Shown: positions 52,773 to 64,000, numbered from the stretch's first letter. The stretch is DNA of 64,000 nt from Pseudoalteromonas sp. H105 (GCF_001469215.1 NZ_LOFH01000001.1:779548-843547); one strand, 5' to 3'. Notes: generated by a model from the letters alone, not told the origin. Program-made: numbers and translations.

Positions 52773-54215
52773 TTAACGTGGCAAGCTTGGGAATGCAACT
52801 TCAGCCATGTCGCGCATACAGCGAACAACCTGACAGCTGTAACCAAACTCATTATCATACCAAACATAAAGTACAACACGGTTACCATCTGCAATTGTTG
52901 CTTGTGAATCTACAACTCCTGCATAGCGGCTACCGACCAAATCAGTCGAAACAATTTCAGTTGACGCTGTGTAATCAATTTGATCACGTAAATCAGAATG
53001 CAATGCGGCATTACGTAAGAAAGCGTTCAGCTCTTCAACTGACGTATCTGTCGCAAGATTTAGATTTAAGATTGCTAATGAAACGTTAGGTGTTGGTACA
53101 CGGATTGCGTTACCTGTTAGTTTACCTTCAAGCTCAGGTAAAGCTTTAGATACCGCTTTAGCAGCTCCCGTTTCTGTGATAACCATATTGAGTGCTGCAG
53201 CACGGCCACGGCGCTCAGCTTTGTGGTAGTTATCAATTAGGTTTTGATCATTTGTATAAGAATGAACTGTTTCTACGTGACCATTATTAATACCAAACTT
53301 ATCATTTAATGCTTTAAGCGTTGGAGTAATGGCATTTGTTGTACAGCTTGCTGCACATACAATTTTATCTTCAGGCAGAATATCGTGGTTATTAACACCA
53401 TATACGATATTTTTGATATTACCTTTCGCAGGCGCTGTTAAAAGAACTTTTGCAGCACCTTTAGATTCAAGGTGAAGACCAAGGCCAGCTTCATCTTTCC
53501 AAATACCCGTATTGTCAACAATAAGCGCATTGTCGATACCGTATGAAGTGTAATCTATTTCATTTGGTGAATTAGCGTAAATTACTTGAATGTAGCTACC
53601 ATTTGCTTTTATGGCATTACGCTCTTTATCAATAGTAATTGAGCCGTTGAATGGACCATGAATAGAATCACGACGTAACAAGCTTGCACGTTTTTCAAGA
53701 TCACCGTCTTTACCACCACGCACAACAATTGCACGTAAGCGTAAATCAGCATAAGGACCTGACTTTTCAATTAATAAGCGTGCAAGTAAACGACCTATGC
53801 GACCAAAACCATATAAAACAACATCACGCGGCTCTTTTGCCTTAGAGTTAATGATTTCAGCCAGTTCATCATTTAAATATTCTTCAACTGAACGACCTTT
53901 CGCAGCATCGTTAAACAGGTAACCATAAGCAAGCTTACCAATATCAATACGCGCTGAATTTAAATCCATTTTGCTGATTGCTTCTAAAAATGGAAAGCTT
54001 TCGCGTAAACGTAATTTTGTGCCTTCAAACTGCGCTACAGTTTTGTGTGATTTGATAATATCGATAGGGCTTGCGTTAACAAGTGGACGACCATAAACAG
54101 CAATTTCAACACCACGATTACGGTATAATTTACCGATGATCGGTTGCATGCTTTCAGCATAATCTTGGCGTTCTTGCCAGCTATTAGTGTATTCTAACTC
54201 GTGAGATGAGGTCAT
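52773..54215 (-). CDS. Glyceraldehyde-3-phosphate dehydrogenase, long form
   Basis: A 480-residue GAPDH with about 125 extra N-terminal residues (NSWQERQDYAESMQPIIGKLYRNRGVEI and following) ahead of the Rossmann motif LYGFGRIGRLLARLL. The catalytic cysteine lies in CAASCTTNAITP and the histidine in TVHSYTNDQN; the chain ends in WYDNEFGYSCQVVRCM. This long form is common in marine gammaproteobacteria alongside a standard Gap. The division of labour (glycolytic versus gluconeogenic, NAD versus NADP) cannot be read from sequence alone. Monocistronic, with its own terminator, far from the edd-eda-gap operon. Confidence 0.93.
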   Translation of the reverse strand: MTSSHELEYTNSWQERQDYAESMQPIIGKLYRNRGVEIAVYGRPLVNASPIDIIKSHKTVAQFEGTKLRLRESFPFLEAISKMDLNSARIDIGKLAYGYLFNDAAKGRSVEEYLNDELAEIINSKAKEPRDVVLYGFGRIGRLLARLLIEKSGPYADLRLRAIVVRGGKDGDLEKRASLLRRDSIHGPFNGSITIDKERNAIKANGSYIQVIYANSPNEIDYTSYGIDNALIVDNTGIWKDEAGLGLHLESKGAAKVLLTAPAKGNIKNIVYGVNNHDILPEDKIVCAASCTTNAITPTLKALNDKFGINNGHVETVHSYTNDQNLIDNYHKAERRGRAAALNMVITETGAAKAVSKALPELEGKLTGNAIRVPTPNVSLAILNLNLATDTSVEELNAFLRNAALHSDLRDQIDYTASTEIVSTDLVGSRYAGVVDSQATIADGNRVVLYVWYDNEFGYSCQVVRCMRDMAEVAFPSLPR

Positions 54216-54392
54216 GTTTTTTACCTAATTAAACAATTTTTGAACGGATATCCACAGTCCGAATTAAGCATGTGAGAGCAACTCGTCACTGTGGGCAGGG
54301 GTATTCTAATTTAAACTCGCGCGATTCTCCACTGTTACAGATCAATTCCTTGAGCTAGAATAAAACATACGTTATAAAAATAGGGTTTAGGG

Positions 54393-55193
54393 ATGTTACT
54401 CAGAACAACTGTATTATTGAGTATTTTGGTACTTACTGGGTGCGAAGAGCCACTAACACAGGCTAAAATTTGTAAAGAAACACCAGGTTTATGCAATGAT
54501 TTAAATAAAGACAGTCATTGTAAAAAAGAGCGCGCAGAAGTTATCGTTGCTCGCTACCATGAATATAAAAAACCTACTGAAGAGAACAAATACACCCTTT
54601 TACAAGGCTTTGAGGACTATAATCAATGTGTATCTCTTGCTGCAAAGATTGAACATATCAAGCTTAAAGAAAAAACCACCTCACGGGTAGAAGGCCATTT
54701 AGTGAGTATTAAAGAAATGACGCGCCTTTATCAAGACACTAAAAACACGAATCACCCGGGACTACTTTACTATCATTGGTCGCGCAATAATGACCAGTCA
54801 GCTCTGACTAAATTACTCTCTTTAGAAGATGACCCTAGTGTAACAAATGACGCGCAAATGCAGTTCTTTTTAGCGACTTATTATATAAAATCTGATGAAG
54901 AGAAAACCATTGATTTACTATACAAAACGCTAGAGCTAAATAAAGCAGGTGAAGAACCTAACCCAGAGATTTACGTTACTTTGGTGAGTTTGTTTAATAA
55001 ACATGAAAAATACAAGCACGCCTATACATTTGCTCGAGTTGCACAGCTATCTGGTATCACAAATATCGAAATCCTGCCTATTGAACATCAAATTACGGCC
55101 GCTGGTCGCAGTTTAGACAGTTTAGAAACGCTTGCTCAACAAACCTACGATAAAATCCAAAGTGGTCAGTTTGTATCACCTAGAGGATTTTAG
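54393..55193 (+). CDS. DUF2989 lipoprotein with TPR-like repeats
   Basis: A 266-residue protein with lipoprotein signal LLRTTVLLSILVLTGC. Four cysteines follow early (AKICKETPGLCNDLNKDSHC). The remainder is helical with TPR/Sel1-like repeats (AQMQFFLATYYIKSDEEKTIDLLYKTLEL, EIYVTLVSLFNKHEKYKHAYTFARVAQ, each longer than shown motifs elsewhere). It matches the DUF2989 family of Alteromonadales and Vibrio envelope proteins, function unknown. Convergent with ihfA. Confidence 0.8.
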   Translation: MLLRTTVLLSILVLTGCEEPLTQAKICKETPGLCNDLNKDSHCKKERAEVIVARYHEYKKPTEENKYTLLQGFEDYNQCVSLAAKIEHIKLKEKTTSRVEGHLVSIKEMTRLYQDTKNTNHPGLLYYHWSRNNDQSALTKLLSLEDDPSVTNDAQMQFFLATYYIKSDEEKTIDLLYKTLELNKAGEEPNPEIYVTLVSLFNKHEKYKHAYTFARVAQLSGITNIEILPIEHQITAAGRSLDSLETLAQQTYDKIQSGQFVSPRGF

Positions 55194-55224
55194 TCTTCTT
55201 TGTAATAATGAAGTACTTTAAAAG

Positions 55225-55252
55225 AAAAAGGCAGCTTGCGCTGCCTTTTTTT
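55225..55252. terminator. Bidirectional terminator between the DUF2989 gene and ihfA
   Basis: AAAAAGGCAGC TTGC GCTGCCTTTTTTT. It overlaps the ihfA stop region and serves both convergent genes. Confidence 0.88.
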
Positions 55253-55550
55253 ATTTTGCTTTACTTGTGCCAACTTCGACACGCGTCTTCAATTTTTGAC
55301 CCGGTCTGAAGGTAACTACACGACGCGCCGAAATAGGGATATCTTCCCCAGTTTTCGGGTTACGCCCTGGTCTTTCTTTTTTGTCACGAAGATCAAAGTT
55401 ACCAAATCCAGAGAGCTTAACCTGCTCGCCTTTTTCAAGCGCTGAGCGGATTTCTTCAAAAAACGCTTCAACTAAATCTTTGGCATCCTTTTTATTGATC
55501 CCCAATTTTTCAAATAGGTGTTCAGCTATGTCGGCTTTAGTAAGCGCCAT
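55251..55550 (-). CDS. ihfA: Integration host factor, alpha subunit
   Basis: A 99-residue nucleoid protein of the HU/IHF family: [42 protein letters not shown] and the DNA-intercalating arm [16 protein letters not shown]. With IhfB it binds and sharply bends DNA in recombination, replication and sigma54-dependent transcription. It follows pheT by two bases, the gene order pheS-pheT-ihfA conserved across gammaproteobacteria. Confidence 0.97.
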   Translation of the reverse strand: MALTKADIAEHLFEKLGINKKDAKDLVEAFFEEIRSALEKGEQVKLSGFGNFDLRDKKERPGRNPKTGEDIPISARRVVTFRPGQKLKTRVEVGTSKAK

Positions 55551-55552
55551 AT

Positions 55553-57940
55553 CTAGTCCCTCAACGATGCATTAAACTGTTCGGCCAGTGCGGCCACCAC
55601 GTTATCAACTACTAGATTGATGTCTTTCTCTTCGAGTGTTCTATCAACCGCTTGCAGTGTTAGAGCAATCGCCAAACTCTTATAATTTGGCTCAATACCT
55701 TTGCCCTTATACACATCGAATAAGTTTAGGTCAACCAATTGATTTCCGCCAACTTTTTCTATCACTGATAAAATATCGCCAGATTTAACGTGATCTTCCA
55801 CTAAAATAGCGATATCGCGACGGTTTGAAGGGAATTTAGACACACCTTGTGCTTGCGGTAAATTTCTATTTTCTAATGCTGACATTTCAATTTCAAATAC
55901 ATAAGTCGCATTATTAATATCTAATGACTTTTGTACTTGTGGATGAACAGCACCAAAGAAACCCACTTTTTTACCATCAACGTAAATAGTAGCTGATTGC
56001 CCAGGGTGTAATCCATCTGATTGTTCTGCTTTTATTTCAAAACGGTTTACATCATTAGTTAACGACAATAACGCTTCTACGTCACCTTTTAGATCGTAGA
56101 AATCAACCGTTCGTTTTTCTTCAACCCAGTGTTCACCATGTGAAAGGCCTGTAATTACGCCACCAATTACGGCAACTTGATTAACGCCATTCTCTGCTTT
56201 TTCATCGCGTAAGAACTTGAGGCCGTGTTCGAATAAACGAATACGAGGCTGTTGACGGTTTTGGTTATAAACCAATGACGCTAATAAACCCGGCATCAAG
56301 CTAACACGCATAGCAGACATATCACTTGAGATTGGGTGCGGTAAAATAAGTGCATCGCTATCAGGGTGTAAAATCGTTTGCGCTTTAGGGTCAACAAAAC
56401 TGTAAGTAATTGCTTCTTGGTAACCACGGGTTACCAACGTATTGCGGAATGTGTTAACAGCAATGATTGCTTCATTGTGAGTGGTCATCTTTAATGACGC
56501 AGTTGGCGCAACATTTGGAATACTGTTGTAGCCATAAACACGAGCCACTTCTTCGATTAGATCTTCTTCAATGCGAATATCAAAACGGTAGCTTGGCACA
56601 TCAGCGCTCCACACACCCTCTACAATTTTCACATCCAAACCTAAACGCGTAAGAATATCGGTTACTTTGGCATCTTCAATGTGATGGCCAATAACACGGT
56701 CTAAACGAGCACGACGAAGGCGTACTTCAGTGACCTTTGGTAATTTATCTTTAGCAACGGCTTCAATAACTGGACCGGCTTGGCCACCTACGATTTCAAG
56801 AAGTAAGGCTGTTGCACGTTCCATTGCATCATGCTGCAGAGCAAAGTCAACACCACGCTCATAGCGGTGCGATGCGTCTGTGTGAAGGCCGTAGCTACGT
56901 GCTTGTCCAGCAATTGCGACAGGGTTAAAAAATGCGCTTTCTAATAGTATATCAGATGTTTTTTCAGTGACACCTGATTGCTCACCACCAAAGATGCCCG
57001 CAATTGCTAGTGCTTTTTGATGATCGGCAATAACTAATGTAGATTCATTTAACTTAGCTGTGTTACCGTCAAGCAATACAAGCTCTTCACCTGGTTGTGC
57101 ACTTCGCACTTTAATGCCGCCCTCAATCGCATTTAAGTCAAATGCATGCATTGGGTGGCCAAGTTCAAGAAGAACAAAGTTAGTCACATCGACCACAGGA
57201 TCAATTGAACGAATGCCACTACGACGAAGTTTTTCTACCATCCAAAGGGGCGTTTCTGCATCAAGATTAATACCTTTGATAACACGACCTAAATAACGAG
57301 AACACGCCTCTTCATTGACTAGTTCGATTGTTACTTTATCGTCAATTGTTGGCGTAACTGGTGCGATCTCTAATGCTTTTACATCAATGCTATTAAGTAC
57401 GCCTACTTCACGGGCAATGCCTTTAATACCTAAGCAATCACCACGATTGGGGGTAAGGTCAACATCAATGATGTTGTCATCTAAGCCTAAGTAATCACGA
57501 ATGTCAGTGCCCACAGGTGCATCAAGCGGTAACTCCATGATGCCATCACCTTCTTCGCTAATACCAAGCTCGACGAACGCACACAGCATACCGTGAGAGG
57601 GTTGACCACGTAATTTTGCTTTTTTGATTTTAAAGTCACCGGGTAATACAGCACCAACGGTTGCAACCGCAACTTTGATCCCTTGACGACAGTTTGGCGC
57701 ACCACACACAATATCGAGCAGCTCATCGCCACCAACATTGATTTTGGTGACTCGCAACTTATCTGCATCCGGGTGTTGAGCGCATTCAACCACTTCACCA
57801 ACCACAACGCCATTAAACTGTGCAGCAGCTGGCTCAACACCATCCACTTCAAGACCGGCCATCGATAACTGTTCCGAAAGAGCCTGCGTGTCAATTGCAG
57901 GGTTAACCCACTCTCTTAACCACTTTTCACTAAATTTCAT
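55553..57940 (-). CDS. pheT: Phenylalanine-tRNA ligase, beta subunit
   Basis: A 795-residue subunit of the (alpha-beta)2 synthetase. In order it shows the EMAP-type tRNA-binding domain ([19 protein letters not shown], about 45-70), the B3/B4 editing region, the B5 domain ([12 protein letters not shown]), a core synthetase-like domain ([12 protein letters not shown]), and the C-terminal FDX-ACB domain ([18 protein letters not shown]) that binds tRNA. Standard length. It lies 15 bp after pheS and directly before ihfA. Confidence 0.97.
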   Translation of the reverse strand: MKFSEKWLREWVNPAIDTQALSEQLSMAGLEVDGVEPAAAQFNGVVVGEVVECAQHPDADKLRVTKINVGGDELLDIVCGAPNCRQGIKVAVATVGAVLPGDFKIKKAKLRGQPSHGMLCAFVELGISEEGDGIMELPLDAPVGTDIRDYLGLDDNIIDVDLTPNRGDCLGIKGIAREVGVLNSIDVKALEIAPVTPTIDDKVTIELVNEEACSRYLGRVIKGINLDAETPLWMVEKLRRSGIRSIDPVVDVTNFVLLELGHPMHAFDLNAIEGGIKVRSAQPGEELVLLDGNTAKLNESTLVIADHQKALAIAGIFGGEQSGVTEKTSDILLESAFFNPVAIAGQARSYGLHTDASHRYERGVDFALQHDAMERATALLLEIVGGQAGPVIEAVAKDKLPKVTEVRLRRARLDRVIGHHIEDAKVTDILTRLGLDVKIVEGVWSADVPSYRFDIRIEEDLIEEVARVYGYNSIPNVAPTASLKMTTHNEAIIAVNTFRNTLVTRGYQEAITYSFVDPKAQTILHPDSDALILPHPISSDMSAMRVSLMPGLLASLVYNQNRQQPRIRLFEHGLKFLRDEKAENGVNQVAVIGGVITGLSHGEHWVEEKRTVDFYDLKGDVEALLSLTNDVNRFEIKAEQSDGLHPGQSATIYVDGKKVGFFGAVHPQVQKSLDINNATYVFEIEMSALENRNLPQAQGVSKFPSNRRDIAILVEDHVKSGDILSVIEKVGGNQLVDLNLFDVYKGKGIEPNYKSLAIALTLQAVDRTLEEKDINLVVDNVVAALAEQFNASLRD

Positions 57941-57955
57941 TTTATATTTTCACTC

Positions 57956-58951
<996 letters not shown>

Positions 58952-59090
58952 TCACAGAAGGTGATTACAATTTTGATGACTAATGATAACTGAAAGCAAG
59001 GACTAGATTCTAGACCTTAAGCCAATCTAATTGAATTCTTTCTAGTTAACTATGTTAGTAATAACTAGGGTTAGCCTTATATTGGCTATT

Positions 59091-59801
59091 TTAAAGTTTT
59101 AATGCAGATTTTATGAAAGGAATTGTTAATTTTCGTTGAGCAGCCATTGATGCATGATCAAGTTTATCTAAGACCTCAAGGAGTGCCCGCATGTCCCGAC
59201 TCAAACGCGTTAACAAAAAACGAGCACATTCGTCACTAAGCTCTAATCCTCTCATATTAGCACGCTTAACGAGAGCCTCCGCTTTGTCATCATCACTCAT
59301 TGAGCGTATCTGAAACGTGGTTCCCCACTTCAAGCGGGACTCCAAATCTGGCAAACTGATATTGAGCATATCTGGTAGCAGATCAGCGGTAACCACTAAG
59401 CACTTCCCAGGCTCATTAAAGCGGTTAAAAAAGTTAAAAAGCGCTTTTTCCCATGCATCGTTGCCTGCAACTAAATGCACATCATCGATACATAACACAT
59501 CGAGTGAATCTAAACCATCTAGTACAATAGGACCAAAATCTATGACTTCACGCATTGAAAGGAGCATGGTTGATAACCCTCGCTCCTGAGCATGGATACA
59601 TGTAGCATACAATAAGTGTGATTTACCCGAATCGCCTAAGCCACAAAGGTATGTGTACTGAAAAGTAGCTGCCAAGGTATCAAAAGCGCTTTTAAGATGA
59701 CTTACCTCTAATGAGTTTTCACCACCAAAATAAGAAGCAAAAGTTTCATCATCTGGCAATGTCACTGGTAATGCCATTTGAACAGGCTCAGTCGCCATCA
59801 T
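59091..59801 (-). CDS. hda: DnaA inactivator Hda
   Basis: A 236-residue AAA+ protein homologous to DnaA domain III: YLCGLGDSGKSHLLYATC (Walker A), DVLCIDDVHLVAGNDAWEKALF (Walker B and sensor 1 region) and LLTRLSRDMRALLEVLDKLD (box VII/sensor 2). With the DNA-loaded beta clamp Hda stimulates ATP hydrolysis by DnaA and limits re-initiation; an N-terminal clamp-binding peptide is expected, and here QMALPVTLP fits. The ATG overlaps the stop of the upstream DUF2066 gene (TAATG), indicating translational coupling. Confidence 0.94.
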   Translation of the reverse strand: MMATEPVQMALPVTLPDDETFASYFGGENSLEVSHLKSAFDTLAATFQYTYLCGLGDSGKSHLLYATCIHAQERGLSTMLLSMREVIDFGPIVLDGLDSLDVLCIDDVHLVAGNDAWEKALFNFFNRFNEPGKCLVVTADLLPDMLNISLPDLESRLKWGTTFQIRSMSDDDKAEALVKRANMRGLELSDECARFLLTRLSRDMRALLEVLDKLDHASMAAQRKLTIPFIKSALKL

Positions 59802-60856
59802 TATAGTCCAACCCAGTTATAGTCAAGACTGTCTTCAGATGCAATATGATAAAAAGCCCTAGGGTCAACAAACGCCTCAAATGAGCGGTCAAGCTCCAGC
59901 GCTTTTTTAAAATCTTTAACCGACCCTGTATGACTCACCTCAAAATAGATGGTTTGCTTGTCTTTAGAACGGATAACAACATCGGTCACGACACTTAAAC
60001 TCTCTAAACGTCGCTTAGCTAACTCTACATCAACAAAACTATTTGTGCCTTTAAGTTTAAAGGAGGCCTTCGCTAGACTATTTGATGAACTTGGGTCAAC
60101 AGCATATTCCGCGGCTAAGCCAGCGGCTAAAGTATCAATCATTAAGGCAATTGTTTGCTGTTTATCACCCGTTAATCGATTAGCTTCGAATAAGTCATCA
60201 TTGGTGAAACGCCAATCAAGCACCCAATTATCATTACTCTGTGGCTTGTAAAGTCTAGCAGTAATACTTCGCTCCGCCGTGTATCTACTTGATGCTTGTT
60301 CTACAGGCTCAGAAAAATTACCCCACACTTCAGGAATCCCGACGATGGCTCTATCTTGTAAGTCAAGTAGAGGGACCACAACAGGTAAACCTCTACGAGC
60401 CGCGGTATCATAAATAAGTTGCTCTAATTGGGGGTAACTTTCTTGTGTTACAAGCTCTCTGCGCCAGTTATCCTCGATTGCTAACCAAATAGCGACTAGG
60501 GGACGACGAGTGCCCCAAAGTGGTAAATTTAATTCCTTGATTAATGCATTAATCTTATTAGCTTCAAATTTAACAACAAGTTTGAGCGTACCATCTGCTT
60601 TTTCATCATATTCAAACTTGAGCATATAATCTGAGATATCTTTGCTGCGTTGTTTTGCCAATGGATTTTGATCTGCATACGGATCCCCGCTCACTTTAAC
60701 TAAAACATTTAAAAGTGCGGCACGGCTTGCAGTTAAACGCGCCTTTCGAGATTTGTCTTCTACTTTAAGTGTATCTTGGTATAAATCGGTCACTTCTACA
60801 GCTTTAGCTGAGAAACAAATAAAAAGAGTAATAAGGGTAATAAGTAATCTAGACAC
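59801..60856 (-). CDS. DUF2066 exported protein
   Basis: A 351-residue protein with signal peptide (LLITLITLFICFSAKA) and DUF2066 features: VTDLYQDTLKVEDKSRKAR and the repeated ALLNVLVKVSGDP pattern, then LWGTRRPLVAIWLAIEDNW. It is commonly found directly upstream of hda in Alteromonadales. Function unknown. The coupling to hda suggests co-expression but not necessarily joint function. Confidence 0.88.
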   Translation of the reverse strand: MSRLLITLITLFICFSAKAVEVTDLYQDTLKVEDKSRKARLTASRAALLNVLVKVSGDPYADQNPLAKQRSKDISDYMLKFEYDEKADGTLKLVVKFEANKINALIKELNLPLWGTRRPLVAIWLAIEDNWRRELVTQESYPQLEQLIYDTAARRGLPVVVPLLDLQDRAIVGIPEVWGNFSEPVEQASSRYTAERSITARLYKPQSNDNWVLDWRFTNDDLFEANRLTGDKQQTIALMIDTLAAGLAAEYAVDPSSSNSLAKASFKLKGTNSFVDVELAKRRLESLSVVTDVVIRSKDKQTIYFEVSHTGSVKDFKKALELDRSFEAFVDPRAFYHIASEDSLDYNWVGL

Positions 60857-61070
60857 AGGCTATTTATTCTTAGTTTTAAACTGAATCGATCCTAATTCAA
60901 AGCACCGCACAAAGCAAAAATATATTTTTATTGCTGAATTTAACACAAGGCAATTTAGCATAAAGTAAGATTGAAACTCTACACACCCTTTAATTTGAAA
61001 TGCTCCCTTGGTTAATCTCATCAGTTTCTGATATTGTTTTGTGTAACAGTCTATTTGTATATTTTCATAA

Positions 61071-61688
61071 ATGCTTGATATCTCTTTACTTGCTGTATTC
61101 ATCCCAACATTTTTCATTGTCTCCATTACACCGGGTATGTGTATGACGCTTGCTATGACCCTAGGTATGACTATTGGTATTAAACGAACTATGTGGATGA
61201 TGCTTGGCGAAGTATTGGGGGTCGCAATAGTCGCCATATCAGCCGTACTTGGCGTGGCAAGTATGATGCTAAATTACCCTCAAGCTTTTGTACTATTAAA
61301 ATGGTTAGGTGGCGCATACCTTATTTACATTGGTTTCAGTATGTGGCGCTCAAAGGCAACGCTAAACCTTGATGATCAAACACAGGAAAGAATCAGTAAA
61401 AAAGCATTATTTAACCAAGGATTTGTAACGGCTATAGCAAACCCAAAGGGGTGGGCATTTATGATTTCACTTTTACCACCTTTTATTAATATTGACTATG
61501 CGCTTGCACCTCAATTAACGATATTAGTGGCTGTCATATTACTCAGTGAGTTTGTTTGCATGATGGCTTATGCAACGGGTGGAAAAAGCTTACGCTTATT
61601 TTTAAGTCGTGGCGATAATATCAAATGGATGAACGCAATTGCTGGAAGTTTAATGGTGGCTGTTGGTGTTTGGCTAGCCATTGGCTGA
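61071..61688 (+). CDS. LysE/RhtB family amino-acid exporter
   Basis: A 205-residue membrane protein with six helices. The family start FIPTFFIVSITPGMCMTLAMTLG (PGP-like ITPG motif) and GWAFMISLLPPFI are recognisable, as is ALFNQGFVTAIANPKGW. It exports amino acids such as homoserine or threonine; the specific substrate cannot be told. Monocistronic. Confidence 0.9.
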   Translation: MLDISLLAVFIPTFFIVSITPGMCMTLAMTLGMTIGIKRTMWMMLGEVLGVAIVAISAVLGVASMMLNYPQAFVLLKWLGGAYLIYIGFSMWRSKATLNLDDQTQERISKKALFNQGFVTAIANPKGWAFMISLLPPFINIDYALAPQLTILVAVILLSEFVCMMAYATGGKSLRLFLSRGDNIKWMNAIAGSLMVAVGVWLAIG

Positions 61689-62420
61689 CTCAACTAAAAT
61701 ATACCCCTGAAAATTAATCATTTAATTATCCAAAGCGTTTAAAAAGGAAATAATACCAATTCTTAAAATATAAAATCAGGTACCCCATTCGCAAATTCAC
61801 ACTTTAATTACCCGACTTGATAAGCAATGGTTGAAAGCTAACTCCACACTTATGCATTAGATTTAATTCCGATAAATAAGGGATAGCTATATCAAGCTGA
61901 TATCAATGAATGAGAAAGCTGCCTCATTAGTTTATCAATCAGCCTTGTCCATACTAACAATCACGTGTCTGCATCCCAGGTTTGACTTCATTTTTTGGCC
62001 CAAATAAACGTAGTCGAATTTTGTTACTTACGTTGCGCTTATCCCTGAAACTGGGCATCTAATCAGCATAATGTAAGTTGTCCCAGGATATGAAGCATCG
62101 TTTCTCGTTGAAAAATTAAACCTCTTACTTCTTATGATTTTTTATGTGCTTATAAGAGCTGATTATCCTGTTAAACTCCAAGTGCTTAATATTTTACATA
62201 CATGATGTAAGTGATAATGAACACTAAATTCTGCATTTATATACGACAAGCTAGCTTCAGCCATAAAGCAACATCCTTAAAAATAAATAATGTTTTTAAT
62301 ATCAATTCAATCTATTGTTAGCTGTGTGTTGTTGAATAAATAGCTACCCGTTTGGTAACGCTACCGCGCCTAATGTTTAAGCATATTAGATAGTATCAGT
62401 TCTATATCCTTCATAAATAA
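61689..62420. other. Intergenic region without a gene
   Basis: About 730 bp, AT-rich, between the LysE-family gene and the repeat elements upstream of the rRNA terminator region. A partial TACCAATTC sequence at 61755 recalls the 94-bp element, but I find no open frame, operator or clear repeat otherwise. Confidence 0.5.
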
Positions 62421-62514
62421 TACCAATTCGCTTAATTAAGTGATCTATTTTGAGGATGGATAAGCGTGTTACGTTTAGCCCCGCAAAATGATTAAGTATT
62501 ATTGCGGATTGGTA
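62421..62514. mobile_element. 94-bp inverted-repeat element (MITE-like), copy 2
   Basis: The ends TACCAATTCGC and GCGGATTGGTA are inverted repeats with one mismatch. The first 50 bp match 8584-8633 with one mismatch. No coding capacity. The form fits a short non-autonomous element or structured intergenic repeat. Confidence 0.65.
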
Positions 62515-62756
62515 TAAGAAGACCGCTAGTAAGCTTATTCGTTTACGAGCATCTTTTCTTCTCTAGGGAAGCTAAATAATTACTGTGATAATTTAAAGTT
62601 AACCATTAACTTTAACTGAAAAGTTGTTTTATATTTTACCTATTGAACAAATAAGTAAACGAATTGATATAACACGCTTTATCTTAACGCTGTTTCGTTT
62701 CACTACTGAGTGCAACATGAGGGCGTGGCCTGCTGTATTTACTTTATCCCAGACAA

Positions 62757-62788
62757 CAAAAAACCCGCTACATTGCTGTAACGGGTTT
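62757..62788 (-). terminator. rRNA operon terminator, copy 3
   Basis: On the minus strand AACCCGTTACAGCAATGTAG and CGGGTT pair in a GC-rich stem followed by a T-rich tract. It is the last of three copies. Confidence 0.7.
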
Positions 62789-62956
62789 CTCTTATTTGGA
62801 GCCATGGTGCGCTACGCAGTAGGATGAGCGCGTGCCTACAGCAGTAAAGAGTCGCATAATAAATGCTACACCAACGTTGGCCTTCACGCCGTGTCGTTTC
62901 ACTACTGAGTACAGCAGGAGGGCGTGGCCTGATGTATTTACTTTATCCCAGACAAC

Positions 62957-62987
62957 AAACAACCCGCTACATTGCTGTAACGGGTTT
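62957..62987 (-). terminator. rRNA operon terminator, copy 2
   Basis: The same ACCCGTTACAGCAATGTAGC hairpin in the second tandem unit. Confidence 0.7.
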
Positions 62988-63154
62988 CTCTTATTTGGAG
63001 CCATGGTGCGCTACGCAGTAGGATGACCGCGTGCCTACAGCAGTAAAGAGTCACATAATAAATGCTACACCATCGTTGGCCTTTACGCTGTGTCGTTTCA
63101 CTACTGAGTACAGCAGGAGGGCGTGGCCTGATGTATTTACTTTATCCCAGACAA

Positions 63155-63186
63155 CAAAAAACCCGTCACATCGCTGTAACGGGTTT
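63155..63186 (-). terminator. rRNA operon terminator, copy 1
   Basis: The first hairpin after the genuine 5S gene (minus strand AACCCGTTACAGCGATGTGA and CGGGTT), followed by TTTTTTG. Likely the main terminator of the operon. Confidence 0.78.
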
Positions 63187-63197
63187 CTCTTATTTGG

Positions 63198-63314
63198 AGC
63201 CTGGCGATGACCTACTTTCACATAACAAATGCTACACTATCATCGGCGCTGTTTCGTTTCACTACTGAGTTCGGCATGGGGTCAGGTGGGTCCAAAACGC
63301 TATTGTCACCAAGC
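63198..63314 (-). rRNA. rrf: 5S ribosomal RNA
   Basis: About 117 bases on the minus strand starting TGCTTGGTGACAATAGCG, with the conserved ACCCACCTGACCCCATGCCG and AACTCAGTAGTGAAACG blocks and the closing GCCAGGC stem strand. It lies about 135 bp after the 23S gene in the same transcription direction. Confidence 0.93.
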
Positions 63315-63447
63315 AAATTTGGGTGTCAGTCCGTATCACTACGCACTAACTAAAATTTGGTATATCTGATAATAAAGTTTTCTGTAATCTACTTTAGTCT
63401 ATTAACTTCTGCGCTTAAACAGTCACATAAAACGCGTTTGGCGTTGT

Positions 63448-64000
<553 letters not shown>

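Larger units (their letters stand above)
62690..63087. repeat. 199-bp tandem repeat of decayed 5S rRNA, spacer and terminator
   Basis: Two full units with 199-bp period (62690-62888 and 62889-63087) and a third partial unit running into the genuine 5S gene. Each unit has a 5S-like piece (TTTCACTACTGAGT, ATAATAAATGCTACACCA), a terminator hairpin and a 38-bp stretch not in the genuine 5S gene. Corresponding terminator positions at 62764, 62963 and 63162 are exactly 199 apart. Confidence 0.85.

Noticed and set aside
60860..61237. 125-codon minus-strand open frame upstream of the DUF2066 gene
   Set aside because: It lies antisense to the start of the LysE-family gene; its N-terminal Ile/Pro/Val-rich run is the reverse reading of LysE membrane helices.
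62624..63268. Several similar plus-strand frames with repeated phrases
   Set aside because: They are translations of the 199-bp tandem 5S/terminator repeat, so their similarity comes from the DNA repeat and not from a protein family.

Overview
The window reads as chromosomal DNA of a marine gammaproteobacterium of the Alteromonadales, most likely Pseudoalteromonas. This is inferred from family content, gene order and low-GC coding style: a YeeN-type YebC protein, NhaR, the ihfA-pheT-pheS order, DUF2989/DUF1439/DUF349 proteins, and Entner-Doudoroff genes beside a TonB-dependent maltodextrin system. No database search was possible.

Layout. 1-2.1 kb: a SecD paralogue cut by the left edge, plus a small exported protein. 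2.3-10.5 kb: ATM1-type ABC exporter, M13 lipoprotein peptidase, YeeN, a leucine-rich-repeat/protein-kinase fusion and a large lipoprotein. 10.8-18.1 kb: glk, a LacI regulator, edd, eda and gap on the minus strand, with a second LacI regulator divergent from glk; three perfect copies of TGACACCGGTGTCA sit in the control regions. 18.2-24.3 kb: VanZ-like protein, HPF-like protein, NhaR, two serine hydrolases, an XRE regulator and a UPF0158 protein. 24.4-30.5 kb: accessory DNA made of small unrelated genes, all on the minus strand, each bounded by its own matched inverted repeat of GTT...AAC type. This looks like an integron cassette array without a visible integrase; it carries a broken REP-type transposase and several families of short repeats. 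31.0-45.5 kb: maltodextrin utilisation locus: TonB receptor, tryptophan-halogenase-like protein, cyclomaltodextrinase-like GH13, a second GH13 lipoprotein, an MFS transporter, GH15 glucoamylase, and a divergent GH13 alpha-glucosidase, with TGCATACGTATTCA-type operators. 45.6-61.7 kb: housekeeping genes (DUF1439, DUF349, YeaC, AGCS symporter, M14 peptidase, a 480-residue GAPDH, DUF2989, ihfA, pheT, pheS, hda, DUF2066, LysE). 61.7-64 kb: non-coding DNA, a 94-bp inverted-repeat element, a 199-bp tandem repeat of decayed 5S/terminator sequence, 5S rRNA and the 3' end of 23S rRNA, all transcribed leftward.

How it fits together. The maltodextrin locus imports and hydrolyses alpha-glucans to glucose. 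Glk phosphorylates the glucose and Edd/Eda/Gap carry it through the lower Entner-Doudoroff pathway (zwf and pgl are not in the window). Two operator types and two LacI regulators suggest two linked regulons, one for glucose/Entner-Doudoroff and one for maltodextrin. The most unusual region is the 24.4-30.5 kb cassette-like block; the decayed 5S array and the halogenase inside the maltose operon also deserve a second look.
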